From assembly GCA_030267565.1 (NCBI GenBank), contig BRXU01000001.1, positions 4,526,001 to 4,590,000 of the forward strand: a stretch of DNA of 64,000 nt, given 5' to 3'. The notes below the pieces were generated by a model. That model had not been told where the DNA came from. It worked only from the letters and a program-made list of their open reading frames with translations, and ran no database searches. Both the position numbers and the translations under genes were made by a program. This stretch comes from Pleodorina starrii. Lineage: Eukaryota; Chlorophyta; Chlorophyceae; Chlamydomonadales; Volvocaceae. This document shows, in pieces, positions 37,401-54,227 of the stretch (its first letter is position 1; each line of letters begins with the position of its first letter).

Positions 37401-39734
37401 GTTTCCGTCCGCTGTGCTGTTTGTGGAGCTGGAACGACATCGCTAGCTGCGTGGTGCCGCCGAAAACACAAGTTCCGTCCTTCCTAAGAACATGGCTGAC
37501 GCGCTTGGGCGGATAGATAGATAAATAAATAGATAGATATGTGCCATGCGTGATGAGGTGGATGCTGCTGCCTAAAGCGACTGACGAGGCAACGTCTGAA
37601 TGGATGGCAAGCAGGATGGCAGTGTTACGCACCGCCGCCGGCCGTCGCACCTACCACGCAAGGCCCTAATAAGGCAGGGGTTTATTATTGTGGACACGGC
37701 ACGACGGAGAATGGCTGCTGGTTATTCATGTCCCCCACTTCTACCTTCACCGCTTCCCTTATTACGGATCCGTAGTGTGTAAAGTAACGACGGTGCCTTT
37801 ATGTACGTAACGTGCGCTGCAGCTGATGAAGGTTAAAGCCAGTGATAATGTTAACTTCGCGCTGCCGGTGGCCACTTCCGCGTTGGTGATGACTCTGTCG
37901 GTGGCAGCGGATGATGTGCAGCTGGCCTTGGACCGCAGCCCTGGCCAGGTACGGAATGGACTTACCTTTCACTTGTGGTAAAGCAGTCCAAGCACGACTC
38001 TCTTCGATGTAATTGGTTCTCCGAACGGTCGAAATAAACCGGAATCGTGAAAGAAACCTACCATCGCACGCATTTCTACGAACTATCCTAGTACCTGGAT
38101 CATTGATTGCCAGGATCGTTTCCGCTTTGCAACTGCCCTGCACCTTCTCCTTTACACCCTCTCCTGCTGTCATGCCCTTCCTTGCCGACGTTTACGGTTG
38201 GAATGCCACCATAACCGTTGCCCCGCCCGCCCCCGTTCCTGCCGCCTGCCGCCGAGCCAGGTTACAGGCCTGCGTGTCTGCCGATTCGGAAACACCTCCT
38301 GCGGCGGCTTCGAATCGGGCATCCGTGGCTTCATTTTTATAAATGTGATCAACACGGGCAGCGTTTCGGCCGGTTATGTGCTGACCGTTACCAACTGCTC
38401 GATGAAAATGCAACCCATCCCCACGCGAACCCTGGATCTCGTGGCAGCAGGCCAGGAAGTGGCAGTGGAACCACCCCTCGACTTGTTCATATATGAATCG
38501 GCCTGGAACAGAAACAGCAGTTCGTGCTGGGTAACGCTGTACGACTCCATTGTGAGTGTTTTATTACGGCGCATGTATGTTGCAAATATCTCCGCTGACA
38601 AATTGTGAATGTGTATGTTGTGGCGGAACAAACCGTGCTGCTCGATCGTTGCATATTTCGAATGATTGATGATGGGAGCAGCGTCTATGCTTGTGGCGTT
38701 AGTTATTGTACAGTGCGTGGCAAGGCATTCAAGCGCTTGCACATGCGCGGATGCCTCGTGCGTGCGAGCGCTGAAATGTTAGTTTCATTTGGAGTTTGTG
38801 CGCAGTATCGGTTATATACGTATGAGAGAATATGTGTTCTGCTGTCCGTCATTACGTTATTTACGAACGATGGTGCCACTTCGTTCTTTGCCATGAGCTG
38901 ATCAGTTAGAACCGCATATATAAGGATTGGTGCGACCGCCAAATCGTACTGTTCACCACCGACGACAGCTAAGTCGTACTGTTCTGCAGGGTGACATCCT
39001 GGACACAAAGGAAGTGTACATTTTCAATAATAATGCTACAACAGAGAAGGCGGACGGCGCCGCATCCTGCAAAAAGGTGCGGCCAGTACTGTGCATGTTA
39101 GCCCCGACAGGCAGGGGGACAGAGGGGCGGGATGGAAATCGGATAGACTTGAGCCGGAAGGGAGTGCGTGGCGAGCCCCGAAGCCATGGGGAGTTTCAAA
39201 TGATAAGACCGAGCGAGGGACGTACGTGGATGGATATGGGCCTGGGTGAGGACTGATGAGCCCCTTTTAAAGCGGCTTTTGTGATGTCACGGCGTTTGAC
39301 GGACCCGCACGCTGACGCGGCATTCTGCTTTCAACTTGTGACCCGTACCATTTCTGGGGGCCTCTCTTGTCTGCTTGCCGCAGGTCTGCCCCAAATTCTT
39401 CCACGTCACCTGCTTTGTGAAAAACCGCTGCTGGCCTAAGCTGGTCCTGTTTCTTGCCGTCGCTGCTAGCCCAGTCGTAGGGAGTTTCTTACTATGGTTG
39501 GCGGTTAAGCGTTTTTTCTGCGCCGCTGCGGTCGACCCCGCCGCCTTCGGGACCTATCCCGCTGCCCCGCTTGCGCCACCTCTGGCCCGGAGAGCGCGCA
39601 TGTCCCAGCTGTGGTGGACAAATGCGCAAGCGAAGCGGCTTCCCGAAGACTGGCCGGAATTCGATGCCATGGACCCATGGGTCATGCGAGGGCCACCGCC
39701 GTTTCCGATGAGGCCGCGGCGCTCGTTCATATGA
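31409..39734 (+). CDS. HAP2: HAP2/GCS1 gamete fusion protein, copy A
   Basis: HAP2/GCS1 is the gamete-surface fusogen that inserts loops into the partner membrane and merges the two cells. Thirteen exons join in phase: 31409-31531, 31623-31732, 32152-32347, 32772-32908, 33276-33342, 33734-33978, 34486-34616, 36640-36716, 36977-37090, 37823-37948, 38261-38551, 38990-39076 and 39384-39734, giving 684 aa. There is a signal peptide (about residues 1-26), then RLEKC, CPCTCDAA, TCGW...DSQGFCCKC (exon 4) and the fusion-loop exon 5 (RAGVSC, GAHCLEY). Exons 8-9 hold the family signature (CDKIGTSYSAFRNQ, TCLGNQLKDRFESD). Exon 11 carries VCRFGNTSCGGFE. A transmembrane helix lies near 587-609 after CFVKNRCW, followed by a ~70-aa tail. 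The first intron must use a GC donor (AAG|GCGCGA). Intron 7 is 2.0 kb. Chlamydomonas HAP2 is longer mainly through its tail and linkers. Confidence 0.92.
35285..35359. repeat. Direct repeat unit 1 in intron 7 of copy A
   Basis: GGCGAGGGCGTGAAGTGTGA...GTCGACATTCCTGCTG...CAGCCAGAGCTTT, repeated at about 35467-35541 with small differences and a short insertion (GGCGT). Confidence 0.8.
35467..35541. repeat. Direct repeat unit 2 in intron 7 of copy A
   Basis: Second unit, offset by about 182 bp. Homology continues to GAAATGCCTGC in both units. The duplication is older than a perfect repeat would be. Confidence 0.8.
36360..36400. repeat. GC-rich hairpin in intron 7 of copy A
   Basis: Perfect 12-bp arms, GGGCGGGGCCCC and GGGGCCCCGCCC, around a 17-nt loop. 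It lies close to the CCACAGT tandem run at 36299-36336. Confidence 0.85.
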
Positions 39735-39927
39735 GGCGGCAGTGCATGATGTCAGTGCGTGGTCGAAGCCGGTGTACGGCTTATGTGACTATATCGTTCG
39801 CAACAGTCTGTGTCAATCGTCGTCTTCGTGTGTCTTAAGTTATCCAACCAGACATTAGATAGGCTTGGCATTGACAGTGGCGAGTTTACTCACTTCTTGT
39901 TCGTTGGCAGTATTTTTATGGTAGTCC

Positions 39928-39932
39928 TGTAA
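39928..39932 (+). terminator. TGTAA poly(A) signal, HAP2 copy A
   Basis: TGTAA about 195 nt after the stop codon of copy A. Confidence 0.5.
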
Positions 39933-39956
39933 ACATTGATCATTGTTCCAGATTTG

Positions 39957-39996
39957 GGTGGGTGGGTGGGTGGGTGGGTGGGTGGGTGGGTGGGGG
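39957..39996. repeat. (GGGT)n microsatellite
   Basis: About nine GGGT units just downstream of the copy A poly(A) signal. The runs of three G could form a G-quadruplex. Confidence 0.9.
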
Positions 39997-41614
39997 GCTA
40001 AGTGTTATATATGTTAGTGCGGCGACGGTGATTTATTTTGTTTATTATTTGCAATTGTCTTATCAGTGCAATTGTGCTCATCAGAGCTACATCGGTGCAC
40101 AGCTCGGTCTTGGTCCCATGCATACATGCTGGTTCGTGGGCGGGCCGATCATTATTATCCCTTCCGTGGAGCAGTTGTTGGAACAGTCGACGTTTCGTCA
40201 TTTTTGCAAGGTTACCCTACGTACCGTACCGAGGGTTAAATCCTCCTCTCTGGGCTAGTCGGTTTCCTAAATTAGGGCTGACTTGATCTCTGGCTGGCTT
40301 GCACGGTCAGCTTACATCGGTCCCGCTGTGAAGCCGTTGACTCCAGATTTCACAATCCCAAACTACGTGTACAGTTACAAGACCGCAGGAAGGCCGCTCA
40401 GGAAGTGATTTAGTAAATTCGTTATTGTACATATGAATGAGTCCAGAGTATGTCACAAACGTGATACTTCAGTGACTCGGCTCTGACCCGTTTATCATTA
40501 CCATACCGGTATTACATTTCGATCCAGGCTCATGCATGCATCATCTGGGATACCTCTGAACTATGGATCCAGGCAAGATCACGCAGTATGGAGTGAGATA
40601 ATTACATTTGCAAGAATGAGGGCGAGTACAGGCGAAGCCGCGAAACGCGAACGCACGGTTGTTCAGTACTGTACTGTAAAATCAGGTGTGCTGCGATGCA
40701 TGGACATATAGTCCACGACAACTAAGCCGTTATCGATGTCCGTATAACTATTGCGGTTTAATTTGCCACAATAATCAACCGGGGTCTAGCTGCCTAGAGA
40801 AGTGCGAAGCAAGGGGTCTTACTTGCATTGCGCATGTCAGGCCTGCCTCCAAGCAACCTTTATGGTCGGTGCTTTTACGTAAAAGGTATTTTTATTCGCA
40901 GTCCGCTCACGCGGTTGGCGAGGCGCGCGATTGGTCATGCCGGTCCTTTCGCTTTATATACGTATCGATCGACACGCCTTATTACTTGACATCAGCCGCG
41001 ATTAGCTGCTTGATGATAACTTCTTGATGTGCATGCATGCAGAATCGGAGGCATACGCATGCATGTCCCTATAATCAAACTGAAGGTTTTCTGAGTGAAA
41101 CGAAGAAAACCAAGGTTTTCTGTGTATTTGTCGAGAGCGTTCTCGGCTGTTCGTTGGCGGTACGGCCTGGCCGTACCGGTGAGAGCGAAGTGCAAGTCGC
41201 GCTGAGCGCGACGGAAAGAGCAATTTCGCGAGTTCATTTAGTCAGTACTGACAGGTTTCCGCTGCGTCTTCTGCCCATTACACCGCCCCGCGGCAGATAG
41301 CGCAGTCGGTTACCAGGCTCGCCTCCTCCCACGGAAGCAAGCATACTCTTCTGCTCGCAGGTACCCGACTCCATCCCCGTCTTCAAGCGGTAAGGCAACT
41401 ACTCATGAAAACTATTGATTTCACGGAAATGAACCTGTTCACGTATGGATATAATTTTTGATGAGGGCAGGAATGAAGGACACTTGCCGTATCAAGGTCG
41501 CTTGCTTGCTGGGTCCTGCACTTGTATACGAAGTTTATTAATAACTCTGCGAGGGGGCATTCATTTTATACAATTTATAGGTAAACACTGCTGGCGTGAG
41601 TCGGCCCACCCTGC
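39997..41614. other. Spacer between HAP2 copies A and B
   Basis: No gene seen. Besides the 337-bp repeat listed at 41077, it must hold the promoter of copy B. Confidence 0.5.
41077..41413. repeat. 337-bp dispersed hairpin-rich repeat, copy 1 (SINE-like)
   Basis: About 97% identical to 53670-54006 by eye and of the same length, while the flanks are unrelated. It contains inverted repeats (GGTTTTCT...AGAAAACC; CGGTACGGCC T GGCCGTACCG). Near its right end it has TAGCGCAGTCGG, which fits the RNA polymerase III A-box pattern, and further on a weaker B-box-like string. This suggests a tRNA-related SINE or a small structured RNA gene. No target-site duplication was found. Confidence 0.6.
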
Positions 41615-41649
41615 CACCAATCGACACACGGGCGGATCCTAACAGACTT
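41615..41649 (+). promoter_or_regulatory. Conserved CCAATCGACACAC element, HAP2 copy B
   Basis: Starts CACCAATCGACACACG and ends CAGACTT, 16 bp before the ATG at 41666. It has few differences from the other three copies. Confidence 0.7.
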
Positions 41650-41665
41650 GGCACGCACAGACTCC

Positions 41666-44600
41666 ATGCGAATATGCGGCTGCAGAAACCTACTTTATAA
41701 TTTCTTAGTGGTCTTTGCCATCTGGTCGTCAGGGGCATATGCCCAATTGCAGGCAACGGCAGTCCTTCAGAAATGCGTCGCTACGAAGGCACGACAACGC
41801 ATCCAATTGCACTCATTATACATATATTTATCTTAGGTATCCCTTTTGATAAGCTTTCCTGAGTCTGTAGGACGAGACATGCACCGGGAATCAAGTCATT
41901 GTCATCAGCTTGTCGATTCCAAACGATCAAATCCTCAGTGCCGACCAAAACCTCGCGTTTACAATAAAATGCGTCAACAGGTAAGCCTGGATGGTGTGAT
42001 ATGTAAGTAAATGGCGGTGTTTGATGGCCACCCTTGCATCTAACTTCTGCCCACCCGGCCCACCCACCCACCCTCTTTTACCCACCCTGTTATTACGCTG
42101 TACGTAACCCACCCACCCACCCACTTCCACACACACATACCCACGCACCCATCCTTTCGCCATATCATGTTACTCCATTGCATGCTATACATGTTCGCTT
42201 GGTTGTGCTGTCTTGAAGCTAGAGCTATTTTCGCATTGTTTGCGTGTATGTCGTCCGTTTGGGGTTTCTGGTGGCGACGTGGTTACCCGTAGTATGGTAC
42301 ATTCTGCAACAGGTGCGTCGCTCGGTATTCCACGCAGGGTAAACTTTGTACTGTTGAGATGCATGGCATACACGTACGTCCCTGCCATCGCCCCTGTATG
42401 TCGCTCGTGACTTTCCTTACGCCACGCAGTCGGGATGGCAAGTGCCCCTGCACCTGCGATGCGGCGACGGACCCAAGCTGTACCTGCCGGAACCTTGCGC
42501 CGGCAATACAGGGGATTCTGACGAAGTCGCCGTTCGTGGCGTTTTACCCCCTTGAATTTGTACAAGTGTTTAATTATGATCCCTACGAGATCTTTGTGCA
42601 AGCACCTAGCGGCGGATGCAAGGTAGGGTGTGACTGATTCAGAGGCGGTTTAGCTTGAACTCCATGATTCCGTCATCCGCCCAGCCTACCTGCCCCTGCC
42701 CTCCTTCCGAAAGAGTCAGGACCGCACCTTACAATCAAGCCGCACTGCACACGGACAATACATTACCAAATTACTAGACGTTGTAATCCATCACCGGGCT
42801 AGCCTACAAGCCCAAAACCCGAGCCGCCAGCAGTACCAACCGCGCAGGACGGAAACGAGGAACCTTATCCCACCTGTGGCTGGTTTAACTCGTCCGATGG
42901 ATTCCAAATGCCAGACAGCCAAGGTTTCTGCTGTCGGTGCGTCGACCATATTCAGAAGTGGACGGACTTACTAAAAGATCGCATGTGAGTCAAGGTTCTC
43001 CTTTTGTTTGCGTCTGCCGGTGGGTTCATGAACGCTGATCAGCAACGCATGTGAACGTAATTACGCATGTCAATCTATGGTGCTAATGAACAGACCCGAA
43101 TGCGGCGGGACATACAAGGGTGATAAAAGAGGAAGACAAGGGACCCGGACATCTTCAGTCCCACATCTTCCGGTGAAGTCGATCGAGAAGGCATTGCAAT
43201 GCATGGCCACGTAAATTATTACCTTATAAAATTTGTCCCTCGGAGGGTCCTGAGTATAGAGGTAGATGCCTTTGACACGAAATGCGCATGCTCGCATCAA
43301 TCTGCACTTGAAACAAGAGCCCTACATCCCTCAATCCTGTGCAAATCCTCACTGTGCGGCCCCAATCCAGACGGGCTGTCATGAACTGTCATACTATTGG
43401 AGCTCACTGCATGAGGTACAATCCGCTCTGGTACAGTGTGAGTTGCTTGCCCTGTGTCGTGAGTGAGCAACACTCATATAAGAAGAGAAGTCATAGCAGT
43501 CAATACGGCCACAGAGGGGCCGGGCGCTTTGCTGACTTCATCACCCTGGGAACGAACCTTAAAGGCCATGGTGTTGTCGTCGTTACGGTGGGTTTCGGCT
43601 GGCCTTCCATCCCAAATAAGGAGAGGCGGGCCCTCCTGCACCCGGGGCGTGGTATCGGCGGTACCACAAGCAAGCAAGCAAGCAAATACTTCGTTTCCAC
43701 CACCGCACCACCGCATCGCCGCAACGCCACCATACACAACATGCATGTGGCCCGTTCTCCCTAACTCGCGACGCGTTGGCGGGTCGCTAATGATTAGGTG
43801 ACCCATTTGTCTGTTGTGACCCGTGGGTCTTCCACAAAGCATGGGTTAGTTGGTCGTGACCCTCACTGCGCCTCACCGCACCACGCAGGCCTACGAAGTC
43901 GGCCCCGCAAAGCTGCAGTTTGACATCAATGTCAGGGTTGCCATACCCATTTCCTCTGCGCCTGTGGTCTCCGCTGCCGCCGCCACCACCACCACCACCA
44001 CCACCACCACCACCACCACGAATTCTCAAACCCTCCCCGGCACCAACTCAATAACCACACGTTTCGAGACGTTGAATTTGAGCTCCTCCTCATCAAGAGC
44101 GACCACCAGATCCGGGCTTGTGTCCGCAAGTTTAGACAACCTCACATCACTGGAACCGCCCGACCTCAGGTACGATGTAGCGTGTCAGCGTACGGCGCTA
44201 CTGCATGGATGGATTTCCCGCATTTTCGACAGACGAGAAACGGTGCACATCTGATGCGGCAATGTTAAGCACGTGGCGTAGTTTACCGTTTAAACGGTAA
44301 ACTATGCCACCTTTGATTCGATATGTGAAAGGGGTGTGAGGGTGCCTCGAAAGGGGTGTGAGGATGCACAGTAGTGTATGGACGACATTACCCACCGAGC
44401 GACGTGTTGGTTGCAGATAGAGCTGGACCGACCATCTAGCATAGCTGTGCTTAACCTGACTCCATCCGTGCCATGTTTCATCCGTGTCACTGTGTCCAAC
44501 CTTGCTTCTTTCTTGACGCATATATACACCACTGCCAGCAATCGCTTGAGCAAGCCTCCTTTTTCTTCCGATATCTTGTCCGCCAAACACATCCCCTGCA

Positions 44601-47600
44601 CAGCTATCGGATGCTCATGCTCCCCGGGCGACCTGGGCTACCCAGCCAACTGAAGGCCACGATCGCTCGTTTGCAGGCTGTCGCTCGCACAGAATGGATG
44701 GTCGTAAATGAGACGATGGTCAGCCGGTCCGGTGCGTTCCACCGTATGTAATGCGTGCTTCATTCGTCGTGCAAACAAATTTGTGAGACACACCGCTTAA
44801 ACAAGCTAGCTAGCCCGCTGTGCCTCGCATGCGACCGCGCACCGGATGGGTACGATACGCGTCATCTCGCAGTTGCAATCATAATCCTGCTGCGAACGTT
44901 GATGAGTGATGCATGTATGTATGTTCGTAAAACATAAATTGTGGCCTGCCCCATATATAAAAAAGGGCATGCCGAGTGAAGCCCGGAGCGACGCATCTAC
45001 GATATATAACCCCTTGCACTCGTACAGATAAGCGGTGCTCAGCAAATTGTCCTGCCTCAAGCAATGGAGCTAACCTACCTGCATCTTTGACCTGCACCCG
45101 CCCTGCCTGCCGATGTATGTACAGGCGCATCGTGTGACAGGATCGGGACCGACTTCTCGGCTTTCCGCAAACAAAACCAACCCTGCACCAAAGAAAAGGA
45201 TGTGAGGAATAATGAGGGGCTGAAGAAGTACGGAGATTATATCCATTTCAGTTGGTGGTCAAGGGATATTGTATGTGTTATATATTAGGTCGACCTACGT
45301 ATTCATTCCTTCATGTATCGTGGCCGGGCTTTTGAACCAGCGAGGGCCAGCAACCCCAACCAAGAAAGCGTAGCCTCTGCCGCGGCAGTACCACATATGC
45401 ATACGTACCGTTCCAACAAGGTATCGTCGCTCATAAAGAAATAATGAATTCGGACAACTAGGTTGCACAAACATGAAATAATAATGTCAGGATGCGCGCG
45501 CCCTTAATACTTATGTGTCGGACACTGGCAAGCGGGGACCACCGGTATATATGGTAGCGGCGGGAGGTGAGGGCGGCCGCGAGGGCGCCGGCAACGGAGT
45601 GGCAGGGCGTATGTACGTATGTAGGGGGCATGCAGCAGTGGCTAGGGATGCGTCTGCGGTAGCTGCTCCGAAAGATAAATCCTTCCAGGGGTATGCGCCT
45701 CTGCTGGATAATGTATCACAATAAGATATGGGACTGCATGCGCTCAAATCGGTCGTAGGTACAATGTGCGTGCACGATCGACGTAGTGCGCTTCCTCTTT
45801 CATCTGAAGACCCTTATTGGCTTGATCGATCTTATTTGTGCCCGTCCTGTATGTATGCAGACCTGCCTTGGGAACCAGTTGAAGGATCTACTTGAATCTG
45901 ACGCTTTGCTGACGAGGCGGGGCGAGGTGCCTCGGCACATGGTGACGCAGTTTGCTGGCGGTAGCAAGACGGAGGTACGGCGATCGATGTACATACACCA
46001 CTGTTCGTCCTGCGTCCAAAAAGGACTCTATCAAACGGTTCCCCTGCATGACTGTTCAAATGAACATAAAAATGCCAGCACATACCCGCAAGGCACAAAC
46101 CCATTTCTAACCTCCCTGCATCCGTTACGGATCCGTACTGTATATGCGTGCATGGGCGCCCGTACCATTTACTGCAGCTGAAGATTGAATCAGACAATTC
46201 TCTGACCTTCGTGCTTCCGGTGACTACTCGCACACTGCTTGTGACACTGTCGGTGGCGGCGGACAATGTGCGAATGACTTCCAACCGCAGTTCCGGCGAG
46301 GTACGGAGACACATGTACGGAATATCAGTCCGAATAAATGTTTTTCCGTCGTTAACTTCTCCGAGCGGCCCAAATCGATCACAACATTGAAATCTAATAA
46401 CGCGCGCTTCCAAGTGCTGAAGTCGAAGTCACACATAATTTACAATTGCTCATCCGCCATGCAACTTCATTCGCACCTGCTGTCTTCGCCTGCCCTCACC
46501 TGCCGGCCGCTTTTCCGATCTGGGCCCCACTGTAACAGTTTGTAGACCGTACGTTACCGTTGCCACTCCTGCCGTACTGCCGCCCGATGCCAAGCCAGAT
46601 TACAGGCCTGCGTGTCTGCCGATATGGAAACACCTCCTGCGGCGGCTTCGAATCGGGCACCCGTGGCTTTATTTTCCTGAATGTGATCAACACGGGCAAC
46701 GTTTCGGCCACCTACACGCTGACTGTTACCAACTGCTCGATGATTAATGTGGAACCCATTTCGCGACACGTGGTGCTGGCGGCAGGCCAGAACGAGGCCG
46801 TGGAACCACCACTCGACGTGTTCGTACTTGATCCATCCTGGGCGCAAAATAGTACGTGCTGGGTAACGCTGTATGATTCCATGGTAAGTGTAACGACGCG
46901 TGAAATAATATATGAGGCGCAAATATCTCCGCTGCGGACCGGTTACAGCCGGTCATGCAGAAGGAGGATGTCAGTCGGAGATCGGACCAAGGCGCATGTG
47001 ACTTACTGGTTGCGTGATCGTACAGTGCATGCAAGACTGCGTTCGTGTTTGTATCGTGTATGTGTTACAATGTAAGTCCGTCCCAACGTTTGGAAGGTGG
47101 CATGTCTTGTGCAAGACCTGACTTTGCAGCGGTTAATACATTGGTAGGTGGTCTTACGTAGCTAGCTAATTTACCGTTCACGCACTGCGACTGCTGCTCA
47201 ACCGCCTTATATCGCAGGGCGACATCATTGACTTGAAAAAGCTGGACATGTTTAACAATGCCACAGCAAACAGCGGTATTAAGGGCGGAGTCGCATACTG
47301 CAACGAGGTACGGCCAGTACGGTTCAGTGCGGCCCGTACAGGTGGTTAAATAAGGCGGACGGGATAGAAATAAATGGGATTATTGGGCCAGAATGAAGGG
47401 GGTGCGAGACGAGCCCAGCAGCCACCGGCAGTTGCGAATGAAAAGATCGAGAGATATGGTTGGGGATGGATGACGGGCTTAATGAGGAGCCTCCCTTAGA
47501 GCGGTTTTTTTGATGTCACGGCGTGTGATCGAAATCCTGCTTTGAACTTGTGACCCGTGCGTTGTCTCCGAATCATTCGCTTGCGGCCTCGCTGTTACGC

Positions 47601-47945
47601 CTGCCGCAGGTCTGCCCCAAATTTTTTGACGCGACCTGCTTTGTGAAAAGGCGCTGCTGGTCCAAGTTTACCCTGTTCCTAGTCATCACGGGAATCTCGG
47701 TCGTAGGGATCATGGTCCTGTGGCTTGCGGTTAAGCGTTTTCTCTTTGGCCGGCTGGTCAACCCCGCCGCCTCCGGGACCTATCCCCCGTTCCAGCTGCC
47801 GCCGCCTCAGACAACGCGCACTTCCCCGTTGTGGTGGACCAATCCGCGAGCGAAATGGTTTACCCAAGACGTGCCGGGCTTTGAAACCATCGACCCACGG
47901 GTCATGCGAGGGCCGCCATTATTTCCGAGACGGGCAATCATGTAA
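41666..47945 (+). CDS. HAP2: HAP2/GCS1 gamete fusion protein, copy B
   Basis: Thirteen exons in phase: 41666-41788, 41871-41980, 42430-42622, 42848-42984, 43371-43437, 43889-44169, 44604-44731, 45125-45201, 45861-45974, 46178-46300, 46599-46883, 47218-47307 and 47610-47945, giving 687 aa. This copy is closest to copy A: exons 1, 2, 4, 5, 8 and 9 have exactly the same lengths. The first intron also needs a GC donor (AAG|GCACGA). Domain marks in order are a signal peptide, CPCTCDAATDPSC, TCGW...DSQGFCCRC, the short fusion-loop exon (RAVMNC, GAHCMRY), a poly-Thr tract from a (ACC)n run in exon 6, CDRIGTDFSAFRKQ, TCLGNQLKDLLESD, VCRYGNTSCGGFE, CFVKRRCWSK, a transmembrane helix near 596-617 and a ~70-aa tail ending at TAA. 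No frame break was found. Its expression is unknown, and specialisation relative to copy A is possible. Confidence 0.92.
44275..44308. repeat. Inverted repeat in intron 6 of HAP2 copy B
   Basis: GGCGTAGTTTACCGTT and its complement meet at a TTTAAA centre, giving a 34-bp palindrome with one mismatch per arm. A diverged pair of AAAGGGGTGTGAGG units follows at about 44327-44362. Confidence 0.85.
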
Positions 47946-48789
47946 GGCCTCAGCGCATGATGAATGCGAACACGACCCGGAAGACCTACAAATGCTCGAA
48001 GACGCAGGTGTTTGTTACCCAGGCGGCATGGGAGGCGCGGCCCGGATGGAAGCAGGCGGACTAACCGACGGCGGGGGGCCTTGCGTGGCCAATCGTATGC
48101 CTCGTTTTTCCACTGTTTGTTTGGGACGAATTTTCATCTTGGAGATGGTGTGGCATTTAATTCATTTACTACAAGTGGATGTAAGCTAAGCATGTATGTG
48201 ACGGCATCATCGTGAGCTACGTGCATAGCTATACATGTGCTGTACGGTAAACTAGACTTTATGAACTCCCTCGATATATATCCGTTCGTTGTGGGGAAAC
48301 ACGCACATGCATGTTGCTGGCCTGTACGGCCGGTACATCATGTAATCAGTCAAACCGCGTGTCAACGCCGTGAAGTGTCACGAGGGTTGGACCCGCGCCG
48401 GAACCTCTGCGGAACCACTGAGTGCCCGCCTTAAAAGTGAACCTTATGAGGAAGACATCTATCTGCTCCAAGAGTGGATGTATGTACGAGCGGTCGAAAT
48501 TCTATCTCGACGTTCCGTGCGTGCCGCCGAATAGCGGCAAAGAAGGGCCCGTGTCCAGGTTACAAAATCTAGGCTTGGAATCGATCGATCAGCTATTCTC
48601 GGTTGGGTACTTTAATACTGTGGGCTGCAGCAGGCCCCCCGAGGGATGGAGCCAGGGGGCCATCCGGCCTGCGTGGCACTGCCATCCTTATTTTGGGGCA
48701 CAAAAGAACAAGAGCGAGGCCAACTCCTTCGAGATTTCTTCTAAACAGCACAGCAGCACTCATGTAACATGAATGGCCTTTTTCTTTTT
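47946..48789. other. 3' flank of HAP2 copy B up to the second LINE
   Basis: A TGTAA at 48180-48184 is a possible poly(A) signal; the stop codon itself also lies in a TGTAA. A 116-codon open frame (48422-48772) has no recognisable features. No HAP2 exon remnants were noticed. Confidence 0.45.
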
Positions 48790-53634
<4,845 letters not shown>

Positions 53635-53669
53635 TTTTTTCGCGGTTTTGGCACTACCTTTATATGGAA

Positions 53670-54006
53670 AAACTGAAGGTTTTCTGAGTGAAACGAAGAA
53701 AACCAAGGTTTTCTGTGTATTTGCCGAGAGCGTTCTCGGCTGTTCGTTGGTGGTACGGCCTGGCCGTACCTGTGAGAGCGAAGGGCAAGTCGCGCTGAGC
53801 GCGACGGAAAGAGCAATTTCGCGAGTTCATATAGTCAGTACTCACAGGTTTCCGCTGCGTCTTCTGCCCATTACACCGCCCCGCGGCAGATAGCGCAGTC
53901 GGTTACCAGGCTCGCCTCCTCCCACGGAAGCAAGCATACTCTTCTGCTCGCAGGTACCCGAGTTCATCCCCGTCTTCAAGCGGTAAGGCAACTACTCATG
54001 AAAACT
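53670..54006. repeat. 337-bp dispersed hairpin-rich repeat, copy 2 (SINE-like)
   Basis: Partner of 41077-41413 with about nine base differences. It lies between the LINE tail and HAP2 copy C, 222 bp before the ATG, against 253 bp in copy B. Its B-box-like string (AGTTCATCCCC) is closer to the consensus than in copy 1. Confidence 0.6.
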
Positions 54007-54179
54007 CCCTGATGCAGAGCAAGAGTTAACAAAAGGTAATAACAGCTTACTTGCTTGTCGTATTTAGATTGTATTATTGATTCCCTGCGCACACACGCAC
54101 AGATGTAAATTTATATTTATATATATTATATCTGGGTTCTTGTATTATACATTTATCAGTAAGGTTTTACAGCATTTGC

Positions 54180-54214
54180 AACCAATCGACACACTGGCGG
54201 ATCCTAACGGACTT
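54180..54214 (+). promoter_or_regulatory. Conserved CCAATCGACACAC element, HAP2 copy C
   Basis: AACCAATCGACACACTGG...CTAACGGACTT, ending 13 bp before the ATG at 54228. Confidence 0.7.
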
Positions 54215-54227
54215 CATCTTAATCTCA

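Noticed and set aside
53660..53845. Small ORFs in both 337-bp repeats (similar peptides on the minus strand)
   Set aside because: The similarity simply reflects DNA identity of the repeat; hairpins and an A-box-like motif fit a non-coding element better.
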